This document shows positions 22,524 to 31,714 of a DNA stretch of 64,000 nt, one piece after another (the first letter of the stretch is position 1; each line of letters starts with the position of its first letter). The position numbers and the translations under genes are program-made. This DNA is from Pseudomonas lutea (GTDB lineage: Bacteria; Pseudomonadota; Gammaproteobacteria; Pseudomonadales; Pseudomonadaceae). Location: positions 186,001 to 250,000 of the forward strand of contig NZ_JRMB01000004.1 in the NCBI RefSeq assembly GCF_000759445.1, given 5' to 3'. A model generated the notes under the pieces. It was given only the letters and a program-made list of their open reading frames with translations. It was not told the DNA's origin and searched no databases.

Positions 22524-23570
22524 ATGCCTCAGCCACGCCCTTATAAAGTCGCCCTCAATGGTTACGGTCGTATCGGCCGCTGCGTGCTGCGCGCGCTGTG
22601 CGAACGGGGTGCGAAGGCCGGTTTTGAAGTGGTGGCAATCAACGATCTGGCCGACATGGCCAGCCTCGAATATCTCACGCGCTTTGACTCCACACATGGC
22701 CGGTTCCCCGGCGAAGTGCGGGTCGAAGGCGATTTTCTGCATATCAACGATCACGTCATCAAAGTCTTCCGCAGCGCCACGCCGGAGGGCATCGACTGGG
22801 GCTCGCTCGGTGTCGATCTGGTTCTGGAGTGCTCTGGTGTCTACAACACGCGCATCGAAGGCGAGCGCTTTCTATCGGCGCGTGCCCCCAGGGTGTTGTT
22901 CTCTCAACCCATGGCCAGCGAAGCCGACGTGGACGCCACGATCGTTTACGGCATCAACCAGGCAGAGCTGACGGGCGAAGAGCGGCTGGTTTCCGCCGCA
23001 TCGTGCACCACCAACTGCAGTGTTCCGTTGCTCGATCTGCTGAACCGTGAGCTGGGTCTCGAATACGTGACCATTACGACCATTCACTCGGCAATGAACG
23101 ACCAGCCGGTGATCGATGCTTATCACCATGAAGACCTGCGCCGCACCCGTTCGGCCTTTCAGTCGATCATCCCGGTGTCCACTGGTCTGGCGCGCGGTAT
23201 CGAACGGTTGCTTCCGGAACTTGCCGGCCGAATTCAGGCCAAAGCAGTTCGTGTGCCGACGGTGAATGTTTCGTGCCTCGACATCACGCTGCAGGTTGCA
23301 CGTGATACCGATGCCGTGGAAATCAACCGCATCCTGCGCGAGGCCGCCACCCGTGGCCCGCTCAAGGGGCTGCTGGCGTATACCGAATTGCCGCATGCCA
23401 GTTGCGATTTCAACCACGACCCTCACTCGGCGATCATCGATGCCAGTCAGACTCGGGTTTCCGGGCCAAGGCTGGTAAGCGTCCTGGCCTGGTTCGACAA
23501 CGAGTGGGGTTTTGCCAATCGCATGCTGGATGTCGCTGATCACTACCTGCACACCATCCATAAACAATAG
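22524..23570 (+). CDS. epd: D-erythrose-4-phosphate dehydrogenase (GapA family)
   Basis: A 348-residue GAPDH-family enzyme that oxidises erythrose 4-phosphate to 4-phosphoerythronate, the first step of pyridoxal phosphate synthesis. The NAD motif [17 protein letters not shown] is at residue 8, the catalytic cysteine lies in [14 protein letters not shown], and [12 protein letters not shown] marks the C-terminus. The start at 22524 (MPQPRPYKV) fits family alignments; an ATG at 22503 inside the REP region is also in frame. The position between tktA and pgk is the usual one for epd. Confidence 0.93.
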   Translation: MPQPRPYKVALNGYGRIGRCVLRALCERGAKAGFEVVAINDLADMASLEYLTRFDSTHGRFPGEVRVEGDFLHINDHVIKVFRSATPEGIDWGSLGVDLVLECSGVYNTRIEGERFLSARAPRVLFSQPMASEADVDATIVYGINQAELTGEERLVSAASCTTNCSVPLLDLLNRELGLEYVTITTIHSAMNDQPVIDAYHHEDLRRTRSAFQSIIPVSTGLARGIERLLPELAGRIQAKAVRVPTVNVSCLDITLQVARDTDAVEINRILREAATRGPLKGLLAYTELPHASCDFNHDPHSAIIDASQTRVSGPRLVSVLAWFDNEWGFANRMLDVADHYLHTIHKQ

Positions 23571-23589
23571 TAAAAACAGGGAACGCCTC

Positions 23590-24753
23590 ATGACCGTGTT
23601 GAAGATGACCGACCTCGATCTGCAAGGTAAGCGTGTACTGATCCGCGAAGACCTCAACGTTCCGGTCAAGGACGGTGTGGTCACCAGCGACGCACGCATT
23701 CTTGCATCGCTGCCGACCATCAAGCTGGCGCTGGAGAAGGGCGCCGCCGTCATGGTGTGCTCACACCTGGGTCGGCCAACCGAAGGCGAGTTTTCGGCTG
23801 AAAACAGCCTCAAGCCTGTCGCTGAGTACCTCAGCAAGGCGCTGGGCCGCGAAGTGCCGTTGGTTGAGCAATACCTGGACGGTGTCGACGTCAAACCGGG
23901 CGAGATCGTGCTGTTTGAGAACGTGCGCTTCAACAAGGGCGAGAAAAAGAACGCTGACGAGCTGGCTCAGAAATACGCCGCTCTGTGTGATGTGTTCGTG
24001 ATGGATGCTTTCGGTACAGCCCACCGTGCCGAAGGTTCGACCCACGGCGTTGCCAAGTTCGCCAAAGTCGCCGCTGCCGGCCCTCTGCTGGCAGCCGAAC
24101 TGGACGCGCTGGGCAAGGCGCTTGGCAATCCGGCTCAGCCGATGGCCGCCATCGTCGCCGGCTCGAAAGTCTCTACCAAGCTGGACGTGCTCAACAGCCT
24201 CAGCGAAAAATGCAACCAACTGATTGTCGGCGGCGGCATCGCCAACACGTTCCTGGCGGCTGCAGGGCACCCGGTCGGAAAGTCTTTGTATGAGCCGGAT
24301 CTGCTGGAAACGGCCAAAGCCATCGCCGCCAAGGTCAGCGTGCCGTTGCCGGTGGACGTGGTAGTTGCCAAGCAGTTCGCGGCCGATGCCGAGGCGACTG
24401 TCAAACTGATCGCCGATGTAGCTGCTGATGACATGATCCTCGACATCGGTCCTCAGACCGCTGCGCAATTCGCCGAACTCCTGAAATCTTCCAAAACCAT
24501 TCTGTGGAATGGCCCGGTGGGTGTCTTCGAGTTCGATCAATTCGGTGAGGGCACCAAGACGCTGGCCAAGGCCATTGCTGAAAGCTCTGCGTTCTCTATT
24601 GCGGGTGGCGGCGACACGCTGGCGGCCATTGATAAATACGGTGTAGGCGACCAGATCTCCTACATCTCTACGGGCGGCGGCGCATTCCTCGAATTCGTCG
24701 AGGGCAAGGTCTTGCCTGCCGTGGAAGTGCTGGAACAACGCGCCAAGGCCTGA
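23590..24753 (+). CDS. pgk: Phosphoglycerate kinase
   Basis: A 387-residue glycolytic kinase interconverting 1,3-bisphosphoglycerate and 3-phosphoglycerate. Seen are the N-terminal signature [16 protein letters not shown], the substrate loop [22 protein letters not shown] in the form [15 protein letters not shown], and the C-terminal nucleotide motifs [13 protein letters not shown] and [11 protein letters not shown]. The start [11 protein letters not shown] at 23590 lies 19 bp after epd, making an epd-pgk unit. Confidence 0.98.
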   Translation: MTVLKMTDLDLQGKRVLIREDLNVPVKDGVVTSDARILASLPTIKLALEKGAAVMVCSHLGRPTEGEFSAENSLKPVAEYLSKALGREVPLVEQYLDGVDVKPGEIVLFENVRFNKGEKKNADELAQKYAALCDVFVMDAFGTAHRAEGSTHGVAKFAKVAAAGPLLAAELDALGKALGNPAQPMAAIVAGSKVSTKLDVLNSLSEKCNQLIVGGGIANTFLAAAGHPVGKSLYEPDLLETAKAIAAKVSVPLPVDVVVAKQFAADAEATVKLIADVAADDMILDIGPQTAAQFAELLKSSKTILWNGPVGVFEFDQFGEGTKTLAKAIAESSAFSIAGGGDTLAAIDKYGVGDQISYISTGGGAFLEFVEGKVLPAVEVLEQRAKA

Positions 24754-24777
24754 CCGGCCAAGGTGAAGGGGAGTGAA

Positions 24778-25005
24778 ATGGTCAAGCCGTTACCGCTATT
24801 GATCATGGCGGGTTTGCTGGTCGGCTGCGCGGGCAAGCCTGAAGCCGAAGCGACGCCCGGTACGGCGCCGGGGTTGCTTCAGGTCAGCTGCTATCAGGCG
24901 GGCTGGCAGGCTGAGACCGTTCCGATCGTGTACAAGCGTGGCGGGCCTGAAGTGTGGGAAAAGTACGACTTCATGCCAGCCGTTGGGCCAGTCCCCTGTC
25001 ACTGA
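24778..25005 (+). CDS. Small putative lipoprotein
   Basis: A 75-residue protein starting MVKPLPLLIMAGLLVGCAGK. The lipobox LVGC predicts lipidation at Cys17 and a membrane anchor. The remaining roughly 58 residues have two cysteines, one near the middle and one just before the end. GGGGAG lies 5-6 nt before the ATG; a GTG five codons earlier is less likely. It follows pgk by 24 bp and is the usual small gene between pgk and fba in Pseudomonas. Function unknown. Confidence 0.8.
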   Translation: MVKPLPLLIMAGLLVGCAGKPEAEATPGTAPGLLQVSCYQAGWQAETVPIVYKRGGPEVWEKYDFMPAVGPVPCH

Positions 25006-25091
25006 TTGTCAGATGACGGTGTGCCGGAATACAGGAACAGAATTGCCCCTGCCGTGATCAACATCCATCAGGCAGGGGATCAGGAGTCGTA

Positions 25092-25418
25092 ATGAAAGGC
25101 TTGATAGCCCTTGCCGCACTGACGGCGCTGAGCGGTTGCGCCAGCATGATGAAGGCTCCAGAGCCGGCAACGCCCTGGACCCATTGGGTCTGCGACAGCA
25201 AGGCCGAGATTTACTGGAAATACGTCGACGCCGCGCAGAAAGAGGTTGATGTTCGCCTCAATCAGAGCGAGCAGGTATTCCGGCTACAGGCAGCTCCCGG
25301 AGCTTCCGGCGCGCTCTACAGCAACGGCGTACTGGCGTTCGACAACAAAGGCACCGAAGGCCTGGTGTATTGGGACGCTACCAACGATTTGATCGGCCGT
25401 GGTTGCAAGGCGCAATAA
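25092..25418 (+). CDS. MliC-family lipoprotein (C-type lysozyme inhibitor)
   Basis: A 108-residue lipoprotein. The signal MKGLIALAALTALSGCAS has lipobox LSGC at about Cys16. The C-terminal half carries the MliC signature SGALYSNGVLAFDNKGTEGLVYWD, with cysteines at the start (WVCDSKA) and end (GRGCKAQ) expected to form the family disulphide. MliC proteins protect peptidoglycan from host c-type lysozyme; that activity is known for the family and inferred here. Confidence 0.82.
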   Translation: MKGLIALAALTALSGCASMMKAPEPATPWTHWVCDSKAEIYWKYVDAAQKEVDVRLNQSEQVFRLQAAPGASGALYSNGVLAFDNKGTEGLVYWDATNDLIGRGCKAQ

Positions 25419-25538
25419 ACGCCAGAGCAATTCAGTCGAGGCAGTACCGGGCGGCATTCGAGAAATCCGCCCCTATAATTTGAATAGCCGCCATTACGGC
25501 ACGCACGATTAACGACCCCACCGGGAGAGAGACAGACA

Positions 25539-26603
25539 ATGGCACTTATCAGCATGCGCCAGATGTTGGACCACGCAGCCGAATTCGGCTACGGCGTACC
25601 TGCATTCAACGTGAACAACCTGGAACAAATGCGCGCCATTATGGAAGCGGCCGACAAGACCGATTCTCCGGTGATCGTTCAGGCCTCGGCCGGCGCGCGC
25701 AAATACGCAGGCGCGCCGTTCCTGCGCCACTTGATCCTGGCGGCAATCGAAGAGTTTCCGCACATTCCGGTGGTCATGCACCAGGACCACGGCACCAGTC
25801 CTGCCATTTGCCAGCGCTCCATCCAGCTGGGCTTCAGCTCGGTGATGATGGACGGCTCGCTGCGCGAAGACGGCAAGAGCCCGGCAGACTACGAGTACAA
25901 CGTTCGCGTCACTCAGGAAACCGTCGCAATGGCGCACGCCTGCGGTGTCTCGGTCGAGGGTGAGCTGGGTGTTCTGGGCTCGCTGGAAACCGGCATGGCT
26001 GGCGAAGAAGACGGCGTGGGTGCAGAAGGCATGCTGGATCACAGCCAGATGCTGACCGATCCTGAAGAAGCGGCCGATTTCGTCAAGAAAACCCAGGTCG
26101 ATGCTTTGGCCATCGCCATCGGTACCAGCCACGGCGCTTACAAGTTCACCAAGCCGCCTACTGGCGACATCCTGGCAATCGAACGTATCAAAGAGATCCA
26201 CAAACGCATTCCGAACACCCACCTGGTGATGCACGGCTCTTCTTCCGTCCCACAGGAATGGCTGAAGATCATCAACGAGTTCGGCGGCGACATCAAAGAA
26301 ACCTACGGCGTGCCGGTCGAAGAGATCGTTGAAGGCATCAAGCACGGCGTACGCAAGGTCAACATCGACACCGACCTGCGTCTGGCCTCCACCGGCGCCA
26401 TTCGCGAGTTCATGGCAAAAAACCCGAGCGAGTTCGACCCGCGTAAATACCTGGCGAAAACCGTCTCGGCCATGCGCGATGTGTGCATCGCCCGTTATGA
26501 AGCGTTCGGCACTGCTGGCAACGCCTCCAAGATCAAGCCGATCTCTCTGGAGAAGATGTTCGAGCGTTATGCCAAAGGCGAACTGAACGCCAAAGTTAAT
26601 TGA
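25539..26603 (+). CDS. fba: Fructose-1,6-bisphosphate aldolase, class II
   Basis: A 354-residue zinc-dependent aldolase. The zinc and substrate residues are visible in [11 protein letters not shown] (near residue 87), [20 protein letters not shown] and VMHGSSSVP. The start [27 protein letters not shown] with GGGAGAGA upstream is normal for the Calvin-type subfamily (FbaA of Pseudomonas, also called fda). It completes the tktA-epd-pgk-fba block. A clear terminator follows. Confidence 0.98.
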   Translation: MALISMRQMLDHAAEFGYGVPAFNVNNLEQMRAIMEAADKTDSPVIVQASAGARKYAGAPFLRHLILAAIEEFPHIPVVMHQDHGTSPAICQRSIQLGFSSVMMDGSLREDGKSPADYEYNVRVTQETVAMAHACGVSVEGELGVLGSLETGMAGEEDGVGAEGMLDHSQMLTDPEEAADFVKKTQVDALAIAIGTSHGAYKFTKPPTGDILAIERIKEIHKRIPNTHLVMHGSSSVPQEWLKIINEFGGDIKETYGVPVEEIVEGIKHGVRKVNIDTDLRLASTGAIREFMAKNPSEFDPRKYLAKTVSAMRDVCIARYEAFGTAGNASKIKPISLEKMFERYAKGELNAKVN

Positions 26604-26629
26604 TCGTTTTCTGATCAATTGGCTGTACG

Positions 26630-26661
26630 AAAAAGCCCGCAGCGATGCGGGCTTCTTTTTG
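26630..26661 (+). terminator. Terminator after fba
   Basis: AAGCCCGC-AGCGAT-GCGGGCTT followed by CTTTTT. The preceding AATTGATC...GATCAATT (26598-26620), overlapping the fba stop, is a second small hairpin. Confidence 0.9.
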
Positions 26662-26690
26662 GCTGAAAATCGGGTCGTTACAGACGAGGC

Positions 26691-27164
26691 TTACTTGGGC
26701 AGCCCGATGACCCGTCCAACGAACGCCGGTGCCTGTTGGTCATGCTGAGCCCGAACCAGCAATCGCATCGCTTCCAGAGACTGGTCGCCAAACGGCGCCG
26801 ATTTCGGCCCTGCGGCCAGATCCACGTGCAGCAGCATTTGCTCACTCGCCGCCAGCACTTCATCGGATCCCGCTTTGAACAGCGAGTGATACAGCTGCAC
26901 CCGTTTGCGGTCGTGTCCGAGGATTTGCGTGCGCACTTGCACGTCCTCGCCGAGTTTTACCTCGTGCAAGTAATTGATGTGCGCCTCCAGCGTGAACAGC
27001 GAGTGACCGCTTGCATCGCGATCATCACTGGCCAGGCCGATGCGCTCCATGAATCCGTCGGTGGCGTAACTGAAGATCAGCAAGTAAAAAGCGTCCCGCA
27101 GGTGGCCGTTGTAGTCGACCCAATCGGCGAGAACCGGGGTTTGGTAAGTGATGAGCGCAGGCAT
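26691..27164 (-). CDS. cdhB: Thioesterase of the carnitine operon (CdhB-like)
   Basis: A 157-residue hotdog-fold thioesterase. VDYNGHLRDAFYLLIF near residue 17 contains the catalytic-type YNGHL of the 4-hydroxybenzoyl-CoA thioesterase group, and EAHINYLHEVKLGEDV follows. It is the last gene of the minus-strand carnitine unit, downstream of cdhA, as in P. aeruginosa. It probably hydrolyses betainyl-CoA to glycine betaine. The gap to cdhA holds two single REP elements. Confidence 0.85.
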   Translation of the reverse strand: MPALITYQTPVLADWVDYNGHLRDAFYLLIFSYATDGFMERIGLASDDRDASGHSLFTLEAHINYLHEVKLGEDVQVRTQILGHDRKRVQLYHSLFKAGSDEVLAASEQMLLHVDLAAGPKSAPFGDQSLEAMRLLVRAQHDQQAPAFVGRVIGLPK

Positions 27165-27204
27165 GGGTTTTCTCGAGCTGAGATCAGGTGGGCTGAATGG
27201 AACT

Positions 27205-27230
27205 ATTCGTGAGCAAGCTCACTCCCACAG
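27205..27230 (-). repeat. Single REP, family D
   Basis: Minus strand GTGGGAGTGAGCTTGCTCAC then GAATAG. A related single copy is at 56896. Confidence 0.7.
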
Positions 27231-27270
27231 GTCTTAAGTGAACGGAAAAATTCGCATTTTCCCGACCATT

Positions 27271-27294
27271 TGTAGGAGCGCGCTTGCCCGCGAT
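27271..27294 (+). repeat. Single REP, family B
   Basis: TGTAGGAGCGCGCTTGCCCG then CGAT, with no partner arm within 150 bp. Confidence 0.8.
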
Positions 27295-27324
27295 GAGGCC
27301 GGTTGAGGCGATACAACGCTTCAG

Positions 27325-28290
27325 TCAATCCTCAAATGCCATTCCATGCCTGGCCTTGGTGGTTTTCACCGCTTCCAGCACTGCCAGCAGACAGTCATCA
27401 CGATAGCGTTCCAGCGCTGCGATGCTGTGGTTGCCCAACTGAGCCGAGGTGCCGTCAACCACGTCGTCGATCAGCTTCGCAGTCAGCTCCGGTGCGGGCA
27501 GGTAGGTCCAGGGTAATTGCAGCGCCGGACCGAACTGGGCCATGAAATGACGCATGCCCGCGTCGCCGCCCGCCAGCGTGTACGTCAGGAACGTGCCCAT
27601 GAACGACCACCGCAGGCCCGCTCCGAAGCGAATCGCGTCATCGATTTCGCCGGTGGTCGCCACACCATCGTTCACCAGATGCAACGCCTCGCGCCACAGC
27701 GCTTCGAGCAAGCGGTCTGCGATGAAGCCGGGGACCTCTTTGCGCACGTGCAGCGGACGCATGCCCAGAGACTCATAGACCTTGATCGCTGCCTGCACCG
27801 CTTCGGGTGCAGTGTTCTTGCCGCCGACGACTTCCACCAGCGGCAGCAGGTAAACCGGGTTGAACGGGTGCCCCACCACGCAGCGTTCCGGGTGAGTGGC
27901 GCTTTCGTAGAACTCTGACGGCAACAGCCCGGACGTGCTGGAACCAATGATCGCGTCTGGCTTGGCGGCGGCGCTGATCTTGCTGTGCAGGTCGAGCTTC
28001 AACTCAAGGCGTTCCGGGGCGCTCTCCTGGATGAAGTCGGCGTCGCGAACGCATTCCTCAATGGAGTCAACGAAACGCAGCCGTTCTTGCGATGCGCCTG
28101 CAGCCAGGCCCTTTTGCTCAAGCGCAGGCCAGGCGTTGGCGACGCGTTTGCGCAGGGCCGCTTCTGCTCCCGGCGCCGGGTCCCAGGCCACGACATCCAG
28201 GCCATGAGCCAGCGCGCGCGCCACCCAACCGCTGCCAATGACACCGCTGCCCAAGGCTGCGAAGGTTTTGATGGTAGTGATGAAGGTCAT
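27325..28290 (-). CDS. cdhA: L-carnitine dehydrogenase
   Basis: A 321-residue 3-hydroxyacyl-CoA-dehydrogenase-like enzyme oxidising L-carnitine to 3-dehydrocarnitine with NAD. The NAD motif is [19 protein letters not shown] at residues 12-30. The catalytic region [19 protein letters not shown] holds the active histidine, and [22 protein letters not shown] begins the C-terminal domain. It lies between cdhC and the thioesterase on the same strand. Confidence 0.94.
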   Translation of the reverse strand: MTFITTIKTFAALGSGVIGSGWVARALAHGLDVVAWDPAPGAEAALRKRVANAWPALEQKGLAAGASQERLRFVDSIEECVRDADFIQESAPERLELKLDLHSKISAAAKPDAIIGSSTSGLLPSEFYESATHPERCVVGHPFNPVYLLPLVEVVGGKNTAPEAVQAAIKVYESLGMRPLHVRKEVPGFIADRLLEALWREALHLVNDGVATTGEIDDAIRFGAGLRWSFMGTFLTYTLAGGDAGMRHFMAQFGPALQLPWTYLPAPELTAKLIDDVVDGTSAQLGNHSIAALERYRDDCLLAVLEAVKTTKARHGMAFED

Positions 28291-28338
28291 ATCGGTTACT
28301 CGAAAAGTGTCGACGCCCGTGCGGGATTTGCCTGGGGA

Positions 28339-29226
28339 TCAAAAACGCTTTTTAAGGCCCATCTTCAGGCGGCCTTCGGCAGGAGTCAGAACCCGGGCAC
28401 CCAGGCGGCTGAGGATCTCGCTGGCGCGCTCAACCAGTGCGCCGTTGCTGGCAAGTACACCTTTATCAAGCCAGATGTTGTCCTCCAGGCCGACCCGCAC
28501 GTTGCCGCCCAGCAGTACTGCCTGGGCGGCCATCGGCATTTGCATGCGGCCAATGCCGAAAGCGGCCCACACCGCATCGGCTGGCAAGTTATCGACCATG
28601 GCCTTCATCGTGGTGGTATCTGCGGGTGCGCCCCACGGAATGCCCAGGCACAGCTGAAACAGCGGGTTGTCCAGCAAGCCTTCTTTCATCATTTGTTTGG
28701 CGAACCAGAGATGGCCCGTGTCGAAAATCTCCAGCTCGGCTTTCACCCCAAGCTCCTGGATTCGCCTGGCGCCGGCGCGTAGCTGTGCGGGTGTGGAGAC
28801 ATAGATCGTGTCGCCGTCGCCGAAATTGAGGGTACCGCAGTCCAGCGTGCAGATCTCCGGCAGCAGCGCTTCAACGTGCGCAAGCCGGGTCCATGGCCCT
28901 ACCAGATCAGTCCCGGGGCCGAAGTCGGTGGGGCGCTCGCCTGGACCGATTTCCAGATCGCCGCCCATGCCTGCCGTGAGGTTGACGATGATGTCGATGT
29001 CGGCCTCACGGATGCGGTCCATGGTTTCGCGGTAGAGCTCGACGTCACGGCTGAACTTGCCGGTCGCTGGATCACGCACGTGACAATGCACGACCGTTGC
29101 CCCGGCCTTCGCTGCCTCGACCGCGGCTGCTGCGATCTGCTTGGGCGTGATCGGGACCAGATGGCTTTTGCCGGTCGTGTCGCCGGCACCGGTCAGTGCG
29201 CACGTGATGATGACGTCGTGATTCAT
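28339..29226 (-). CDS. cdhC: 3-dehydrocarnitine:acetyl-CoA trimethylamine transferase (BKACE family)
   Basis: A 295-residue beta-keto acid cleavage enzyme (former DUF849). It starts [17 protein letters not shown], has the zinc ligands in [15 protein letters not shown], and NLTAGMGGD. In carnitine breakdown it reacts 3-dehydrocarnitine with acetyl-CoA to give betainyl-CoA and acetoacetate. It is first in the cdhC-cdhA-cdhB unit and divergent from cdhR, so the operon promoter should lie between 29227 and 29416. Confidence 0.93.
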   Translation of the reverse strand: MNHDVIITCALTGAGDTTGKSHLVPITPKQIAAAAVEAAKAGATVVHCHVRDPATGKFSRDVELYRETMDRIREADIDIIVNLTAGMGGDLEIGPGERPTDFGPGTDLVGPWTRLAHVEALLPEICTLDCGTLNFGDGDTIYVSTPAQLRAGARRIQELGVKAELEIFDTGHLWFAKQMMKEGLLDNPLFQLCLGIPWGAPADTTTMKAMVDNLPADAVWAAFGIGRMQMPMAAQAVLLGGNVRVGLEDNIWLDKGVLASNGALVERASEILSRLGARVLTPAEGRLKMGLKKRF

Positions 29227-29416
29227 GGCTGGGGGGTTCCTTGCAGGCCGGACAGTGAGGCGAGCATTGCGGCCCGCTTTTGAGGTGCAAAGCTACGCAG
29301 GGCCAGACGCGCCAAAACGCACAGCGGCGACAAGGTCTTGCACAGCAGCGACCTGTGCGGTTGCCCGCGTTGTGGAACCGGTGTATGTCATGTTGCTCTC
29401 AAGGAATCTCACGACA

Positions 29417-30373
29417 ATGTCTCAGGACTTCTACTTCCTGCTCATGCCCGGCTTCTCGATGATGGGCTTCGTCTCGGCGCTGGAGCCACTGCGCGTGGCC
29501 AATCGGTTCGGCGGAGAGCTGTTTCGCTGGCACATCCTGAGCAGTGACGGCGGTCCGGTAATCGCCAGTAACGGCATGTCGGTCAACGCCGATGCGGCGC
29601 TGGAACCTTTGAAGAGGGGCGCGACGTTATGGGTTATGGGCAGCGTTGATCCGCTCAAGTCCTACACGCCGACGCTGGAGCACTGGCTGCGTCGGATCGA
29701 TCTGGAAGGGGTGGTTCTGGGTGCGATCGACACCGGCAGTTTTGTCCTCGCCCAGGCGGGTTTGCTGGAAGGCTATCGACTCACCCTGCACTGGGAAGCG
29801 CTGGACGCATTCAAAGAGACCTTTCCCCGACTGCAAGCCACCCAAGAGCTGTTCGAAATCGACCGGCGCCGCATCACCTCGGCGGGCGGCACTGCTTCGA
29901 TCGACATGATGCTCGACTTGATCGGGCAAGCGCACGGGCCGGACATGGCGATCAAGGTCTCCGAGCAGTTCGTGCTCGGCCGCATTCGTCAGCGCAAAGA
30001 CCACCAGCGCATGCAGATCGCGACGCGTTATGGCATCAATAACAAGAAACTGGTTCAGGTGATCGGCGTCATGGAGCAGCACACTGAGCCGCCGCTGAGC
30101 ACCTTGGCGCTGGCGGAAGGGATTCAGGTAACCCGTCGCCAGCTGGAACGGCTGTTTCGCCTGCACCTCAACGATACCCCAAGCAACTTCTACCTCGGGC
30201 TGCGACTGGAAAAAGCCAGGCAGTTGCTGCGGCAAAGCGACATGAGCGTGCTGGAGGTCAGTATCGCGTGCGGGTTTGAGTCACCCTCGTATTTCACTCG
30301 CAGCTACCGGGCAAGGTTTGTGGTGTGCCCGAGGGAGGACCGCGGGCGCACGCGTGAGGTGAAGGCTGTTTGA
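29417..30373 (+). CDS. cdhR: Carnitine catabolism activator, AraC/GATase1 family
   Basis: A 318-residue regulator. The N-terminal DJ-1/PfpI-like domain starts DFYFLLMPGFSMMGFVSALEPLRVAN. The C-terminal AraC domain contains TLALAEGIQVTRRQLERLF and VLEVSIACGFESPSYFTRSYRARF. The frame is open from 29225, but MSQDFYFLL matches the family start; AAGGA lies about 11 nt upstream. In P. aeruginosa CdhR activates the cdh genes in response to carnitine. The caiX binding-protein gene found between cdhC and cdhR there is missing here. Confidence 0.93.
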   Translation: MSQDFYFLLMPGFSMMGFVSALEPLRVANRFGGELFRWHILSSDGGPVIASNGMSVNADAALEPLKRGATLWVMGSVDPLKSYTPTLEHWLRRIDLEGVVLGAIDTGSFVLAQAGLLEGYRLTLHWEALDAFKETFPRLQATQELFEIDRRRITSAGGTASIDMMLDLIGQAHGPDMAIKVSEQFVLGRIRQRKDHQRMQIATRYGINNKKLVQVIGVMEQHTEPPLSTLALAEGIQVTRRQLERLFRLHLNDTPSNFYLGLRLEKARQLLRQSDMSVLEVSIACGFESPSYFTRSYRARFVVCPREDRGRTREVKAV

Positions 30374-30467
30374 TGCTCAATTATTGTGAATTATGGTCGC
30401 GACTATAATTCGGTATAAATGGCGCGGCGTGCTGCTTCCGGCTTCTTCTTCAGGCTCCGGCTCGTTC

Positions 30468-30563
30468 AGTAGGACCGGCTTCAGCCGGGAATAGGTCCGG
30501 TTGAGCACCCTCAGTTTAAGGTGGTGGCGCCTGACGCCTTCCCGGCTAAAGCCGGTCCTACAG
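30468..30563. repeat. REPIN, family C
   Basis: Arms GTAGGACCGGCTTCAGCCGG and, on the other strand, GTAGGACCGGCTTTAGCCGG. It lies between the convergent cdhR and DUF3010 genes. Confidence 0.9.
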
Positions 30564-30614
30564 TCGGTTTTAACCCCGGTCCACCACCGAGCAAGCGATT
30601 GGGTGCAGACCTTT

Positions 30615-31034
30615 CTACTTGGTCTTCATCAGCGCCGAACACGCCGCCTTGTACGCCTCGTGCTGATACTTGTTCAGCGCTGTCGGCAGTTCAAAGTTGT
30701 GCTTTTTCATTTGCGCATTGATAGTTTGCGGTGACAGAAGCACGACGTCGCAGTCTTCCAGCAACTGGAAGATGGTCTCAATCTTGAACGTCGTCGGGCC
30801 GCCGGCAAACTCGCCTTTCTTGCTGCGCTTTTTGATCGCGACATGAGTGATGCCGTTATCGCGCACGAAAGCGGCAACCTGGGCGGCGAACGCCTTCACG
30901 TTGGGAGCCTCGTCATCGTCTTCGAGGGCGATCTTTTTGGTCGGTAACGGAAGGTGTTCAAGCGCGCCGGATGCGCGAGTGGCGACAGCGAAGATGGCCT
31001 CGCTGCCTTTGATTTCTATGCCGCAGATGTTCAT
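30615..31034 (-). CDS. DUF3010 family protein
   Basis: A 139-residue cytosolic protein, MNICGIEIKGSEAIFAVATR at the start, with KKRSKKGEFAGGPTTFKIET in the middle. This matches DUF3010, whose RNase H-like look (a small beta sheet with a DxG-like start) has no assigned function. The ATG at 31034 has AAGG 7 nt upstream; the one at 31040 is too close to it. No operon partner is obvious. Confidence 0.82.
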   Translation of the reverse strand: MNICGIEIKGSEAIFAVATRASGALEHLPLPTKKIALEDDDEAPNVKAFAAQVAAFVRDNGITHVAIKKRSKKGEFAGGPTTFKIETIFQLLEDCDVVLLSPQTINAQMKKHNFELPTALNKYQHEAYKAACSALMKTK

Positions 31035-31082
31035 GTGCATACCTTGTGCTCGAGAAGGGCGTCAGGGTAGCGCATTCAACGC

Positions 31083-31487
31083 TTATTCAGACTGCGCGAT
31101 GCTGTCCAGATACTCGGAACGCTCGTCGCTGGTCCGGGCCAGGCAGTCGTTCTGGCCGATGTTGAATTCCTTGGTGCCTGGCTTGGCGGGGAACACCTCG
31201 ACGGCGCAGTCGGCATCACGCAATTTTTTCCAGGCTTCCTGGGCGACGGTCAGCTTGTCGGTGAATTCCTTCGCTTGCACCTTGTTGGCGCCGAACTGAA
31301 CGTCTACCCGGGCCAGCACGTTCTGGAAATTCTCTTTCAACAACTTTTCCGCCGAGTCGCGGCTGTAGACCGAGCACTCAAGCGTCTGCTTGTCCTCGTC
31401 CACACCGTCACACGGGGTAGCGTCCGGGTTTGCCGCTGCATGTGCGCCTGTCGCGAATAAAGCCAGAGCCAGAAAAATGGTTTTCAT
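31083..31487 (-). CDS. LprI/DUF1311-like periplasmic protein
   Basis: A 134-residue secreted protein. The signal peptide MKTIFLALALFATGAHA is followed by four cysteines (TPCDG, LECSVY, ADCAVE, NDCLAR). The sequence AQEAWKKLRDADCAVE and the ending CLARTSDERSEYLDS are the usual DUF1311 pattern. Some members inhibit lysozyme. GGAAAG precedes the ATG by 6 nt. With the MliC protein at 25092 this would be a second lysozyme-inhibitor-type envelope protein in the window. Confidence 0.8.
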   Translation of the reverse strand: MKTIFLALALFATGAHAAANPDATPCDGVDEDKQTLECSVYSRDSAEKLLKENFQNVLARVDVQFGANKVQAKEFTDKLTVAQEAWKKLRDADCAVEVFPAKPGTKEFNIGQNDCLARTSDERSEYLDSIAQSE

Positions 31488-31584
31488 TGGGACTTTCCGA
31501 GTCAGAGATGAAATGGATTCTCGCCCAAGCGCGGGGCAAAGAACAGGTATCAAATAAGGTGATCAAAAGACCACGCTCCGCCTT

Positions 31585-31623
31585 TGTCGTTTCTTGACGC
31601 TTTCGGCAATTCCCCTGTCGTTT
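31585..31623 (+). promoter_or_regulatory. Candidate activator site upstream of the dimethylglycine genes
   Basis: TGTCGTTT occurs at 31585 and again at 31616, exactly 31 bp apart in the same orientation, about 100 bp before the dipeptidase start. A direct repeat at three helical turns suits an AraC-family activator. GbdR, known to control this catabolon, is the natural candidate but is not in the window. Confidence 0.35.
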
Positions 31624-31714
31624 TTGCACCCGGCTCCTCCGACCCTCAGGCATATGCTGACCCCAAAGCGCCGGCAGACCTTCCGGCCATTAAAGAACCC
31701 CAGGGGACCGCCTG

